Positions 1-10,895 of a DNA stretch of 64,000 nucleotides are shown in pieces (the stretch's first letter is position 1; the number at the start of each line of letters is the position of its first letter). The stretch covers positions 50,678,613 through 50,742,612 of the forward strand of contig JAWZYU010000024.1 in NCBI GenBank assembly GCA_038380435.1, in the 5' to 3' direction. The stretch is from Ryuthela nishihirai (taxonomy: Eukaryota; Arthropoda; Arachnida; Araneae; Heptathelidae). Position numbers and translations under genes: made by a program. Below the pieces are notes generated by a model. That model saw only the letters and a program-made list of their open reading frames with translations, was not told where the DNA came from and did not search any database.

Positions 1-236
1 AGGCCGCCGTCCGTCGGATGGGACGTTAAGCCGTGGTCCCGTGTGCGGGAGAGCCATACCCTGTGCACGTTAAAGAACACGCTGGATGGCCTTGACGGGG
101 GGCTACCATGTGTCTCCCAACAGCTGTTCCAGTGGGTTCCCTACCCCAACCTTCTCTGAGCCTTCGGGGTCCATGTGACCTGGCCATTTAACCCATGGTG
201 TGCAAAAAAGTGCCGCTCAGAGGTAAAACAACCCAA
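1..236 (+). mobile_element. SINE-A copy, cut by window start
   Basis: The body and tail of the tRNA-headed SINE-A family are present. The copy starts at the GGCCGCCGTCCGTCGGATGG block and ends with the family tail GGTAAAACAACCCAA. The tRNA-like head lies outside the window, so no target-site duplication (TSD) can be tested. Confidence 0.85.
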
Positions 237-240
237 ACCA

Positions 241-1062
241 CCCAAGTCCCTCTAGATGATAGAATTTCGCACGAACCAAGGTGCATTGACAATCTGTCGC
301 ATGAGTTTGTCTGGAAAATCTAAATTTCCTATTTTGGTAGTAGTTTCTGCACCTATCTTCCCATTATTACAAACGAGACAAAAATATCCTTAATGTGTAA
401 GATTTGAAACTTTTCAAAAGCTTCAGACCCCATGTTTTCGAACGATGTCTCGTTACTTAAAGTTTGACAGCAACAAAATGAATTGTTGTTCGGTCTTCCG
501 ATCGCTTTGTTTCAGATGTTGATGTATTATGTATATGGGAAAACTGTCAAGTGTTGGAAAAGCATAGCTCTGCTGCTGTTGTCATCTTGTCAGCGCAACA
601 TCCTCTCCATCACCATCAACATGACTCACCGCAGCATCTTCGGATCCGACAGCTGTCTCGAGGAGGTTTGTCGGAGGAGATACTCTCGGGCATCCTTCAC
701 GGATGTGTCATCTGTGAACGACGGATAAGAATGGGATGCTGGAACAGTTTTGTAAACGTTTCGTTGTCAGGGAGCACCCAGTTGGCATCTGCTATGGCGT
801 TAAAAATCCCATTAACTAGAGTGCCGAACGGGTCATGATTGTGTAATGGAATAAGTCTTACTTCTTCGCTTTCAGCTATCTCTGTTTACATTGGGAAGGG
901 GAGAAAGAAATAGCCTCAAATATTGACGTGTGACGTCGTTTTGGTGTTTTTTTTTTGCCAGCTAACATCACAAATAGTTAGGTGGAATGCAAAATGAAAT
1001 GCAACTAATGCAGGATTTTGAAACAATGCGATATGTATGTGCAGATGAGACAGCATCTACTG
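241..1062. other. unassigned AT-rich sequence
   Basis: Short overlapping open frames occur around 483-838, but none shows a recognisable domain, splice-site context or coding signature. I see no repeat family here. Confidence 0.5.
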
Positions 1063-1065
1063 GCG

Positions 1066-1446
1066 TGTTGGTTGTTTTAACTCTGAGGGAAACGTTTTTG
1101 CACACAATGGGCTAAATGGCCAGGATATAAGGACTCCGAAGTCTCAGAGAACGTTGGGAAATGGGACCTACTGGGACAGCTGTTGAGACACAGAGGCAAT
1201 CTCCCCTCAAGGTCATCCTGGGTGTTCTTTAACGTGCACAGGGTATATCTCTCTCACACGTGGGCACAGCTTAACGTCCCGTCCGATTGACGGCGGCCTT
1301 TTCAAGCCCATTGGCTTCCTCTACTGAGCATGCGCAGGGCGGGGGAGTTTTGTGGAGATAAATCTCAACGCTGACACAGCTGGGGTTCGAACCAGGGAAC
1401 TGCAGATTATGTGCCTGGCGCGCTACATACATCCACCTTCGCCCCC
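1066..1446 (-). mobile_element. SINE-A copy, near full length, diverged
   Basis: Antisense copy. The tail complement and GCACACAATGGGCTAAATGG are at the left. The tRNA-like head complement (GGTTCGAACC, then GCCTGGCGCGCTAC) is at the right near 1385-1430. Many substitutions suggest an old insertion. Confidence 0.85.
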
Positions 1447-1940
1447 TTATTTAATAATATTTGTATCTGTTTCATATACATATTTCGTTTAACCATCAGT
1501 TTTATTGAGTGCTGCCAAAATAGGTTTTGTTCAGCCATCAGTTTTATTCAATGCTCCCAGTATATTTTTTGGGTACGTTCAATAGACATTTACTTCAGCA
1601 ATCAATTTCTTTGAGTACTTATAGTGGAATATTCGTATGATTATTAGTTTAACTTAATATTTCAAATAGATTTTCGCTCAGCTATTAGATTTATTGAGTA
1701 TTGCCAGTAGATATTTCATTGAAACATGCCCTTTACAGAGTACTGTCAATAGATATTTCTTTCACTCATTAGTTTTACTGAATGGTCAGTAGGTGTTTCT
1801 TTCAATGTTTTGTTAAGTACTTTTAGTAGATATTTCGTTCAGCCATCAGTTTTATTCAATGCGTGTATTTTCTGTAGATATTTCTTCCAACAAAGAGTTT
1901 TAATGAATACTTACAATAAACATTTCGTTTAGCCATCAGT

Positions 1941-2330
1941 CGGGGCGGAAGTGGCTCAGTCGGTAGCGCGCCAGGCTCGTAATCTGTAGTTCTCAGGTTC
2001 GAGTCCCAGATGGGTCCACGTTGAGATTTATCTCCTCAAAATTCCCTGCCTTGCCCACGGTCTGTAGGGGACACTGATGGGCTTCGAAAGGCCGCCGTCC
2101 GTCGGATGGGACGTTAAATCGTGGTCCCGTGTGCGGGAGAGGGCATACCCTGTGCATGTTAAAGAACACGCTGGATGGCCTTGACGGGAGACTACCATCT
2201 GTCTCCCAACAGCCGCTCCAGTGGGTTCCCTCCCCCAACCTTCTCTGAGCCTTCGGGGGTCCATGTGACCTGGACATTTAGCCCATGGTGTGCAAAAAAG
2301 TGCCGCTCAGAGGTAAAACAACCCAACCCT
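1941..2330 (+). mobile_element. SINE-A copy, full length, with TSD
   Basis: Complete element of 390 bp. The head contains box A (GTGGCTCAGTCGG) and box B (GGTTCGAGTCCC), followed by the conserved body and the tail GGTAAAACAACCCAACC. It is flanked by the 10-bp direct repeat AGCCATCAGT (1931-1940 and 2331-2340), which is itself part of the host minisatellite unit. This shows insertion by target-primed reverse transcription into the array. Confidence 0.95.
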
Positions 2331-2430
2331 AGCCATCAGTTTTACTGAACCGCAATTAGGTATTTCGTTCAGCCATCAGTGCGGTTGAGTACTGCCTGTA
2401 GATTATTCGTACAGCTATTAGTTTAATTGA

Positions 2431-2730
2431 GTTGTTTTATCTCTGAGAATTACTTTTTTTTTTGCACATAATGGAGTAAATGGAAGGTGACAATTCCATC
2501 CAGCGTGTTCTTTAATGTACACAGATTATGGCTCTCCCATACATGGGGTCACGGCTTTACGTCCCATCCAACAGACGGCGGCCTTTCCTACACATCGGTG
2601 TCGCCTGCTGACCGTAGGCAGGTGCGGGTTTAGCGGTAGATGAAATTCAAGACTGGGCCGGGTGGGACTCGAACCTTGAAACTGCAAATTACGAATCTAA
2701 TGCGCTACTGACTGAGCCAAACCCTGCCCC
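2431..2730 (-). mobile_element. SINE-A copy with internal deletion
   Basis: Antisense copy that runs from the tail complement (GTTGTTTTATCTCTGAG) to the head complement (ACTGAGCCAAACCCTGCCCC). The block normally lying between the GGCCAGGTCAC and TCCAGCGTGTTC motifs is missing. It sits inside the 43-bp array. Confidence 0.85.
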
Positions 2731-2967
2731 ATTTAACAGAGTATTTCCAATAGATGTTTCGTTTAGCTGTTAGTTTCATTGGAAGTGCAGTAGATATTTG
2801 TTTTACTGAGTAGGGCAGCAGATATTTATCATTTTTACCGAATGCAGCAAAGCAGATATTTCGTTTAGCCATCAGATTTTACCGATTGCAGCTAAAAGAT
2901 ATTTCATTCAGCCAACAGTTTTTACCAAGTACGGCTAGAAGCTATTTCGTTCAGCCATCATTTTAAA

Positions 2968-3185
2968 CGTCCCGTGGCTGAGTGGTTAGCGCTCTTGGCT
3001 ACTGATCTAAGGGACCTGTGTTCGAGCCCCGGAATAAGGTATCGACGTTTGTCTTGTTTTTCTGCTGAGGTCCTGCCATCCTCACAGACCCTCTGCCATG
3101 GCATATAAACTGACAGGCTCCTGTCAGACCTCTGTGGCAAGCAGCTGCTTGAGGGGGTATTTATTTTATTATTATTATTATTTAT
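2968..3185 (+). mobile_element. SINE-B copy, full length
   Basis: Second SINE family. A tRNA-like head carries box A (GTGGCTGAGTGGTTAGCG) and box B (GTGTTCGAGCCCC). The unique body includes CTGACAGGCTCCTGTCAGAC and GTGGCAAGCAGCTGCTTGAG, and the element ends in an (ATT)n tail. ATCATTTTA on the left and ATCATTTTT on the right may be its TSD. Related copies occur at 37921-38113, 38191-38370 and 44248-44358. Confidence 0.85.
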
Positions 3186-3735
3186 ATCATTTTTACCGAA
3201 TACAGCAAAGCAGATATTTCGTTGAGCCATCAGTTTTTATCGATTACAGCAGAAGATATTTCGTTCAGCCATTAGTTTTTACCAAGTACTGTTAGCACAT
3301 ATTTCGTTCAGCCATTAGTTTTTACCAAGTACTGTTAGCACATATTTCGTTCAACGATCGGTTTTTACCGAGTACAGCTAGCAGATATTTCGTTCAGCGA
3401 TCCGTTTTTTCCGAATACGGTTAGCAAATATTTCGTTCAGCGATCCGTTTTTTCCGAATACGGTTAGCAAATATTTCGTTCAGCCATCAATTTTTACCGA
3501 GTACAGAAGCAGATATTTCGTTCAGTCATCAGTTTTTACCGAGTACAGTTAGCAGATATTTTGTTCAGCCATCAGTTTTTTTTATGGAGTACAGCTAGCA
3601 GATATTTCGTTCAGTCATCAGTTTTTTACTGAGTGCAACTAGCAGATATTTCGTTGAACCACCAGTTTTTAACGAGTACGGCTAGCAGATATTTCGTTCA
3701 GCCATCAGTTTTACTGAGTACTGCTAACAGTAGGC

Positions 3736-5660
3736 TCTTTGATGGCGTAACAATAACACTCCGAAGACCTTAAAATTAGTGCATTTTTTCGCAATTAGTG
3801 CATAAATCGATTTATGCATGGTTTAATAGTCTTGGTCCCACTACTATATTAATGTTTTTTATTTATATATTTTTTTTTATAAATCTCGATTTCGGTAATA
3901 AATATGCTCGACGTTTTTGTTACATTTTGCCTCACTCTTGTGACAGCCAGGAGCCTCCACTGTCACAAGTGGGTGATGGTTATACAAGAATTGCATTTAA
4001 AAAACATTGTTATCAAGAAACATCAGCTTTAAAACATTTCCAAAATAATACTTAATTAAAACTGCTCAGAAGAAAGTCAATCAAGCTTCCATCCATTCTT
4101 TGCACCTTTCATCCAGCATCCTGCTAACAAATAGAGGATAAAATTAGATGCTAAAAAAGAAGTAATTAATAATTTGAATCTCACATCGGCTGTGAGAAGA
4201 GCTGTAAGAGAGCGAGAGAGCGAACACCTTTGTCAGCGCATTTTCTGCAAACCTTTCAAGTTAATCGTTCTCAGTCCATCCATCTGTGGACAAGGACGTG
4301 ACAAAGGTGAAGTGAGGCTCCACTAATTAAGTAGGAAGAAAAGCTGACGTTCGGTGACTTCGGTCTGGATGCTGCGATTCGGTCGGATGCATGGAACGTC
4401 ATCATCATTTCACACACGCCTCATTAAGATCATGACAGGAGCCTAGAGGAACAGCATCAGCTGAGGAAATGGAGCGGGATTCGACTCCTTTCGTACGCTC
4501 CTTTCCTTAAACACACGTGCCCTTATTTCTCTTTCGCTCTCTCGCTCCTGCTACTGAGCGTGTCATTGTTGGTTTGGCCCTTGTTTCTTGGAATTGGGAT
4601 CAAAGTGTCAAGAAAAGTTTTTCACCTTTTGGCACCAACATGTTCGATGCGTCATTAAACAACGTTTAGTTATTTTCAAACTTTCTTTGGAGGAGAAAAA
4701 CAATGAAAAAAAATGGGAGGTGGAGAAAGAAGTAGGACGAAGATCACTCCGCATCCTCTCCGTAATAATAATGATGATGATGTGATAAAACGAAATCACT
4801 GTAACGAGATTATAATAGTGTCATTATTAGCATATTCTCTCGGTTCTTTAATCGTGGCGAAATCTTTTAATGGAGCTACGTTATGATTATGACAGCTAAT
4901 TTTGCCTTGAAATGGCGAGGGCCATAAAACTATTCATACAGCCGTTGAATGGGCAAAAGGTATTGAATAGATAACGAGTAATTAATTTAAAAGCAAAGTT
5001 AAGAGATATAGACAAAATTAACTGTATTCCTTTATAGCACCATGGGGTCATTTTGAAGTGTTCTTGTGACCTTAATTTGGAATTAGGAATGATGAGTGGA
5101 GCGATAAATAAGCAAACACAATCACATCTGCATACTGCGGAATGCTCCTTTTCAAGCGGAATATTGATTTTTCATTTCCCAACCTTAGCTGTTATTAACG
5201 GTGAAAATTCAAACTGATTGAAGATTCGGAAACATGAAATTTAATACAGTAAAATCCTATTGAAACACGCCTCGTTAAGCCAGGAATTTGAATTAAAATT
5301 AGATACCATTTAATTTTTTTTTTCCGAAGCAATTTTGTTGCTAATTTTACCGCAATGCGCCTAGCAGAGAGCTCTGCTCTAAACGACCGCAGAGACGTGG
5401 TCGTTTAGGAAGAAAGCGATCTTGGGATGGTTATCCAAAGCTTTATAACCAGCACATGATACAAGACACAAAAATGTTCGAAGATGAATTCGCGTAGAAG
5501 ATGAAACACCATTTTTATCCTCTGTAAAAATTATAAAAATGATGAGAAATTGTAGCTGTAATCCAAAACCTCGAAAGAGCAGAATATTTATCGGAAGATG
5601 ACAGCGAGGATTAAGAAGAGTGTGAGTTAGACCCCGGTAAAATAAGTAAATTATTGGACA
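3736..5660. other. unassigned AT-rich sequence
   Basis: Roughly 1.9 kb without a recognised repeat. A few purine-rich patches occur (4200-4230, 4680-4740), plus a short ATG/ATA microsatellite-like stretch near 4763-4780. No ORF has family features. It may be ordinary intergenic or intronic host DNA. Confidence 0.5.
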
Positions 5661-5663
5661 GCA

Positions 5664-5912
5664 TCATTGGGTTGTTTCACCGCTGAGCAGAACATTTTTT
5701 GCACACAATGGGTTAAATGTGGTGTTACAAGGACCCCGAAAAGGCTGGGGGAGGGGACCCACTGGACAGGAGACCGTCAAGGCCATTCAGTCAAGGCCAT
5801 TTCCCGTCAAGGCCATTCAGTGTGTTCTTTAACGTGCACAGGGTATGTCTCTTCCGCACACTGAGCCACGGCTTAATGTCCCATCCGACGGAAGGACGAC
5901 GGCATTTCCAAT
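5664..5912 (-). mobile_element. SINE-A fragment with internal triplication
   Basis: Antisense copy from the tail complement to about the GACGGCGGCC block; the head is absent. A short block, GTCAAGGCCATTCAGT, is repeated three times in variant form (about 5766-5820), which distinguishes this copy from the consensus. Confidence 0.8.
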
Positions 5913-6310
5913 GGAAATAGGGCAAAATCGCGACCCATTTATTTTGTCAGCAGAAATTTTAAACCTTCTGTCCATTCTTTCTGCCTGAAGAAAAACTTAA
6001 AGTCGCAACCCACCATGTTCCATTTGTAGAAAAGTTTAAATCGGGATCTATGTTCTGTTCGTAGAAAAGTTTAAATCGCAACCGCTTCGTTCTGTTCGTA
6101 GAAAAGTTAAAATCGCGATCAATTTGTTCTGTTCGTAGAAATCTTTATATAATCCCTACGTATTTTCTCTGTTTATAACCATGCACAAAACCGGTATATG
6201 TTTATACCATGCTCAAACTGGTATCAAGGCCATCGGTGTACCCTATTTATAACAAATCTTATTAAAACCCTGTAATCAACAGAATGAAATTATATGCCCG
6301 AAACAATTAA
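5913..6310. repeat. short degenerate repeat of ~45 bp, then unassigned
   Basis: Between 5935 and 6140 a unit resembling GTTCTGTTCGTAGAAAAGTT followed by AAATCGCAACC recurs about four times with variation. The remainder to 6310 shows no recognised feature. Confidence 0.55.
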
Positions 6311-6311
6311 T

Positions 6312-6903
6312 AGAAAAAAAACATCTGGCAACAATGTTTTTTAGAAATTAGTGATCTGGCAACCTTCGTGTCACGTGACACGAAGGTTGCCAGATCACTA
6401 ATTTCTAAAAATATCGTTGCCAGATATTTTTTCTGAATTCTGTAATCCACCACAGTGTTCGGATATTTTTTAATATATATAATGCGTATGAATGTATAAT
6501 GCAATGAATATTGAGCGTGTGCAGTTACCGTTCACAGCAAACTGGAGCGGTTGCGGTTAATGTTCACAGCACATTGGATCGTGTGAGCTCACAAAGACCT
6601 GGATCGTGTGGGCTCACTCACGGAAATATTGAGCGTGTGCAGTTACCGTCACAGCAAACTGGAGACAGTTAGCGTTCACAGCAAACTGGAGCGTGTGCAG
6701 TAACTGCACACGCTCCAGTTTGCTGTGAACGGTAACTGGAGCGTGTACAGTTGCTGTACACGCTCCAGATATTATTCCTGAATTCTGTAATCACGTGACA
6801 CGAAGGTTGCCAGATCACTAATTTCTAAAAAAATCTTTGCCAGATATTTTTTTCTGAATTCTGTAATCAACCATGGTGTTCGGATATTTTTTGAGCGACT
6901 GTA
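6312..6903. mobile_element. inverted-repeat MITE complex (Tc1-like termini)
   Basis: A perfect 34-bp palindrome (6341-6374 / 6375-6408) is centred on CACGTG. Weaker symmetry continues outward. The right part ends with GTGTTCGGATATTTTTTGAG then CGACTG and TA (6903), matching in inverse the terminus at 52398. Between the two MITE arms lies a second palindromic block: a 28-bp stem (6674-6701 / 6703-6730) and a 14-bp stem (6736-6749 / 6755-6768), built from repeated GAGCGTGTGCAGT motifs. It has no coding capacity. The TA-bounded termini suggest a non-autonomous Tc1/mariner-type element. The inner block may be a separate foldback insertion or an internal expansion. Confidence 0.75.
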
Positions 6904-6905
6904 CT

Positions 6906-7590
6906 GAGCATCAGCAAAGAGACATTGCGTCTGGAAATGTTTCTAAAGTAAATGTTTTTTAAATCAATTAAAAAAATATTTTGCGCAGTAATAATTCCCA
7001 TGCTACTTAAAATTCTTATTTAAAGTCCTTTTTGAAATGATTTTCCAATAATAAGTTTAACTAAAACAGAACTTTACATGAAAAAAAAAAAAAAAAAACT
7101 TTACCTTTGGCCTCGTTATGGGGCAGCTAAAGACTTGAAACATCATAAACTAGTAGAAAATTCTCCTGATTCTTTAGATGAGTTAAGAGAATGATTGGCA
7201 GCGGCAGCATCCGTAAATTCGCATCTCTGCTCCCTGGGCATCTCGACCATCTGCCTCTTTTCGTAGAGAAGACAATACAGAAAGAAATCGATTGCAAAAA
7301 TTGTAAGGTGAATTGCGCTTCCTCTTTTGCTGGTAACACGTTTCCTGTGCAAGAAGTAAAGCATACAACACAGTTCCGAACATCTCACAAGCATCTCACA
7401 AACATATAACACTATTACACTGTAAACTGTAATGTAAACTGAAAATATAAACTTAAAACACTATTACACCTTCTTTTAACAATTGTTTTGAAAGTTCTAC
7501 TGTTCACTTTTCACTGGAGTCATAAATAGTAAACGAATAAGGCAAACTAAGAGTCATAAAATTACGGTTAAATGTGATGCTTATGCTTCA
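6906..7590. other. unassigned AT-rich sequence
   Basis: Contains an A-run at 7081-7098 and overlapping small open frames on both strands (7127-7412), none with a recognisable domain. Confidence 0.5.
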
Positions 7591-7596
7591 GGCGGT

Positions 7597-8022
7597 GGGT
7601 TATTTTACCTCTGAGAGGAACATTTTTGCATAATGTGGAATAAATGGCCAGGTCACAAGGATCCCAAAGGCTCAGAAAAGATCGCGAAGGGTACCCACTG
7701 GATCATCTGTTGGGAGACAAATTGTAACTTCCCGTCAAGGTCATCCAGGGTGTTCTGTAACGTGCATAGGGTTAATACACATAGTTAATGGCACATTGGA
7801 CTAAATGGCCAGGTCACAAGGATCTCAAAGGCTCAGAAAAGATCGCGAAGGGTACCCACTGGATCATCTGTTGGGAGACAAATTGTAACTTCCTGTCAAG
7901 GTCATCCAGCGTGTTCTTTAACGTGCATAGGGTTTGGCTCTCCCGCACATGGGGCACGACTTAACGTGTAATCCAACGGACGGCAGCCTTTACAAGTCCA
8001 TCGGTGTCACCTACTAAAACTG
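7597..8022 (-). mobile_element. SINE-A fragment with ~161-bp internal tandem duplication
   Basis: Antisense copy. The block from TAAATGGCCAGGTCACAAGG to the GTGCATAGGGTT motif occurs twice (from 7641 and from 7802, offset 161), so the first copy runs into a second tail-proximal start. The head is missing; similarity stops after CGGTGTCACCTACT. Confidence 0.85.
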
Positions 8023-8262
8023 TGAACTACAAAAACTGTAAGTAATTCTCTTGGCGATAAGCAATCAGCAAGCGACCGGAAGCAAGTGAACGCCAGTAAT
8101 AACAACTGCTGGAATTGTGGACGGAGCAAGCGGACCGTCTAAAACATAAATATCACGCTGCACAATAATTTTATGGCTATTAATTTGCCTTATTCTTTTA
8201 CTATTAATGACTCCATGAAAATTGAACAGTAGAATTTTCAATTGCACCAACAGCAACAGTTG
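8023..8262. other. unassigned spacer
   Basis: No recognised feature between two SINE-A copies. Confidence 0.4.
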
Positions 8263-8274
8263 TTAAAAGAAGGA

Positions 8275-8551
8275 TTGGATTGGATTGTTTTACCTCTGAG
8301 CGGAACTTTTTTTGCATACCATGGGCTAAATGGTCAAGCCACAAGGAGCCCGAAGGCTCAGAGAAGGTTGGGGGAGGGGACCCACTGGAGCAGCTGTTGG
8401 GAGACGGATGGTAGCCTCCAGTCAAGGCCATCCAGCGTGTTCTTTAACGTGCACAGGGTATGGCTCTCCCGCACACGGGGCCACGGCTTAACGTCCCATC
8501 CGACGGACGGAAATTTTGCGGAGATAAATCTCAATGCTGACCCAGCTGGAT
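8275..8551 (-). mobile_element. SINE-A copy, head-truncated, with TSD
   Basis: Flanked by the direct repeat TTAAAAGAAGGA (8263-8274 and 8552-8563). It runs from the tail complement to CTGACCCAGCTGG, so the tRNA head is lost by 5' truncation. A ~50-bp block after CCGACGGACGG is also deleted. The intact TSD shows that truncation happened at insertion. Confidence 0.92.
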
Positions 8552-8574
8552 TTAAAAGAAGGACTTTACAATGT

Positions 8575-9010
8575 AGTAGTGTTATATGTTTATATATCTT
8601 CGCATTGTGTTATATATTTGTTTTTCAGTTAAGATTTATCTCTTGATTGTTTACAAAAGTAGATAAGTATGCGCAAGAGTGTATTAGTCTTTTGCTAAAG
8701 TTGACATGTCATTTCTTCTGTAGATCTCAACATGGATCTGGGGGGGGGGAAAGGATATGGACACGTCACTTAACTGAATGGGAACAGACTTAAACGGCAT
8801 TCCAGTATTGGAATGTTCGTGAAAAATGTATGTAATGTATAAAAACATTTTAATCCCTTTCGGTTATTATTGTTCAGACTCTGTAGGAGGTAGAAGGAGA
8901 GTCAATAGACTGGTTTGAACCGGAAAAAAAAATATATATATACGATCCTTTCAGTTATCCTTTCAGATATTTTTTTCTTTTTTTTTTATTGTTTGTTTCA
9001 GAAACTGACT
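8575..9010. other. unassigned sequence
   Basis: AT-rich, with a G-run near 8741-8749 and a short AT dinucleotide stretch near 8930. No coding or repeat family recognised. Confidence 0.4.
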
Positions 9011-9194
9011 ACCCTACGGAACATAGACGACCCATACACTCAACTGAAAAAGTCGAATAGCCAAATAGAAACATACCACTCATAACTTCCCATACACTAA
9101 ATTCAAAAGGTCGAATAGAAACAGAGAGCATCCATAACCACCCATACACTGAACAAAAGAGGTTGAATAGAGGAATGGAAACAGCCCACCTATA
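9011..9194. repeat. three ~55-62-bp direct repeats
   Basis: Three units share CCCATACACT, then AA-rich spacer, then GTCGAATAG(CC) and ATAGAAACA (starting about 9029, 9089 and 9143). A fourth related unit lies at 11405-11455, on the far side of the RTE-like element and a SINE-A. The repeats directly abut the 3' microsatellite end of the RTE-like element. Confidence 0.7.
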
Positions 9195-10345
9195 CATCAT
9201 CATCATCATCAAGCAACCATCGGCTACGGAGATCCAACCAGACCGCGCAGTTTAATTCTCCAAGCATATCTGTCCTGAGCTACATCTGCTGCATCCGGCT
9301 ACTGCACACCAATTCTAACAAGGTCCTGCTTGACATTGTCTGCCCACCGCATCCTAGATCTCCCCCTCCTTTTGAGGTCTCTAGGCACACTGTTCATAAT
9401 CCTATTCGCCAATCTATAATTATCCATACGGGCAACATGGCCAAACCAGCGGAGTCTCTCTCTGCACAATATGCTGCTTAAAGGAAGTTGCAGACTTCTT
9501 TGCCTAACCTGATCATTAGTTACAAATTTGAACCACCTAATGCCCAAGATACTACGTAAGCATCTAGAATCAAAAACATCTAGTTTCCTGTTATCTTGTT
9601 TACACAGCGTCCAAGTTTCAATACCATAACTAGCCCTAGAAAGACCCAAACTATTATACAGTCTAATTTTAGTCTTTAGAGATATACACCTATTTCACCA
9701 CAATCTCCATAGATTCTTACAAGTCCCAGCAGCAATCCCTATTTGTCTGTTAATCTCATGCCGCACATCACCAGTATCAGTTACATAGCTCCCAAGGTAA
9801 ACTGTGACACCTGCTCAAGACTGCAACCATTCAGATGAACTGAATCACAGCTTGCCCGACCACTTTTCATCACTTTAGTTTTCTCTCTGTTTATAACCAA
9901 ACCTACTCTACTACCAGTCTCATCAACAGCTCGAATGAAAGAGTTCGTCTCATCAACATCGTTTGCCAAAAGGGCTAAATCATCAGCATAATCTAAATCA
10001 GAAATTTTAGTATCTCCAGACCATTTAAGGCCAAAATCTATCCCTTGCAGTGAATTTCGCATAATATAATCAATAACCAAACTAAAGAGAAAAGGAGACA
10101 AAATGCACCTTTGTCGAACACCAGAAGTAATGCTAAACCAATTGCTACAAGACTTATCAACTCTCACACACGACTCAGTGTTATTATAGAGAGCTTTCAT
10201 TATGTTAACTAACTTGTCTGGTATACCATATGATTTCACAATCAACCACAAATTATGACGATCAACAGAGTCGAAAGCCTTTTTGAAATCAACAAAGCTA
10301 GCAATCAAAGGTTTCTGAAACTCTAAACATTTCTCAAGAATCTGC
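9195..10345 (-). pseudogene. 5'-truncated RTE-like non-LTR retrotransposon, RT fragment
   Basis: The minus strand encodes reverse transcriptase fragments that would prime reverse transcription of the element's RNA at its insertion site. About 9781-10308 carries FVDFKKAFDSVDR (palm motif A), SGVRQRCILSP (GVRQGC motif with R for G) and YADDLALLA (the catalytic YADD box). About 9299-9649 carries the C-terminal region SYGIETWTL and RERLRWFGHVARM, typical of RTE-type endonuclease/RT proteins. The two segments are in different frames and separated by stops, so it is dead. The 5' endonuclease domain is absent, as expected from 5' truncation. The 3' end is a short (GAT)n run (complement at 9195-9212), a tail type typical of RTE elements. 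Assignment to the exact clade would need a phylogeny. Confidence 0.88.
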
Positions 10346-10884
10346 CTAAGTGAACAGGTCTAGACCTAATGCCTAAGTGAACAGGTCTCGCCTTCTAGTG
10401 GTGCAGGCTGTTAGTACCTTTCAAAAGAGATATTCTCTTTTTAAAGGGAACGGAAGGGGAGGGCTGCCAGTTCAGTATGGCCTACTGATCTGGTCATCTA
10501 TGGCAACTTTTTTCTTTTTTTTCAAACCTTCTGAGGAGTGGTCGACTTCATAGAGTCCTGGTGCTGACCATTTATACCTACTAGACTGGACTTGTTTATG
10601 GATTTCAGCTTGATTATGGATCCTGGACTTGCTGTACTGGTGGGCCTCTGTTGAAGGAGAATCAGCCGCTGTGTTTTCTGTTTGCTTCTGGGTTGCCAGC
10701 CCTAAGTGAACAGAGGCATGGGATACCTTATATCAGCTGGTGGATAATCCTAATCAGAGGCCATCGCAGGTACCTGAACCTTACTTAGCTAGTTGGGCAT
10801 CGTCAAGCCTAAACTGGATAATGTGTCTCAGGCAAGTCATATGGCTCTTGAAAAAGTCTACTTGAAAAGGTGGTGCCTGAAGTT
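10346..10884. other. unassigned sequence with 27-bp direct repeat
   Basis: Begins at the 5' truncation point of the RTE-like element. GCCTAAGTGAACAGGTCT occurs at 10344-10361 and 10371-10388, and a related CCTAAGTGAACAG recurs near 10704. It might be the untranslated region of another transposable element, but nothing in it proves that. Confidence 0.4.
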
Positions 10885-10895
10885 CCTACCAGCAT

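Larger units (their letters stand above)
1470..3735. repeat. ~43-bp minisatellite, interrupted by SINEs
   Basis: Degenerate tandem units of about 43 bp are built around GATATTTCGTTCAGCCATCA, followed by TTTTTACCGAGTACAGCTAG. Units are most regular at 3200-3730. The left part (1470-1930) uses a TTTTATTGAGTACTGCC variant. The array is split by SINE-A insertions at 1941-2330 and 2431-2730 and by a SINE-B at 2968-3185. Exact copy number needs a tandem-repeat alignment. Confidence 0.85.

Noticed and set aside
1960..2020. tRNA gene (box A and box B present in many places, for example here and at 34597-34655)
   Set aside because: The tRNA-like region is the head of SINE-A. It lacks a properly pairing acceptor and anticodon stem, is always followed by the SINE body, and is flanked by TSDs.
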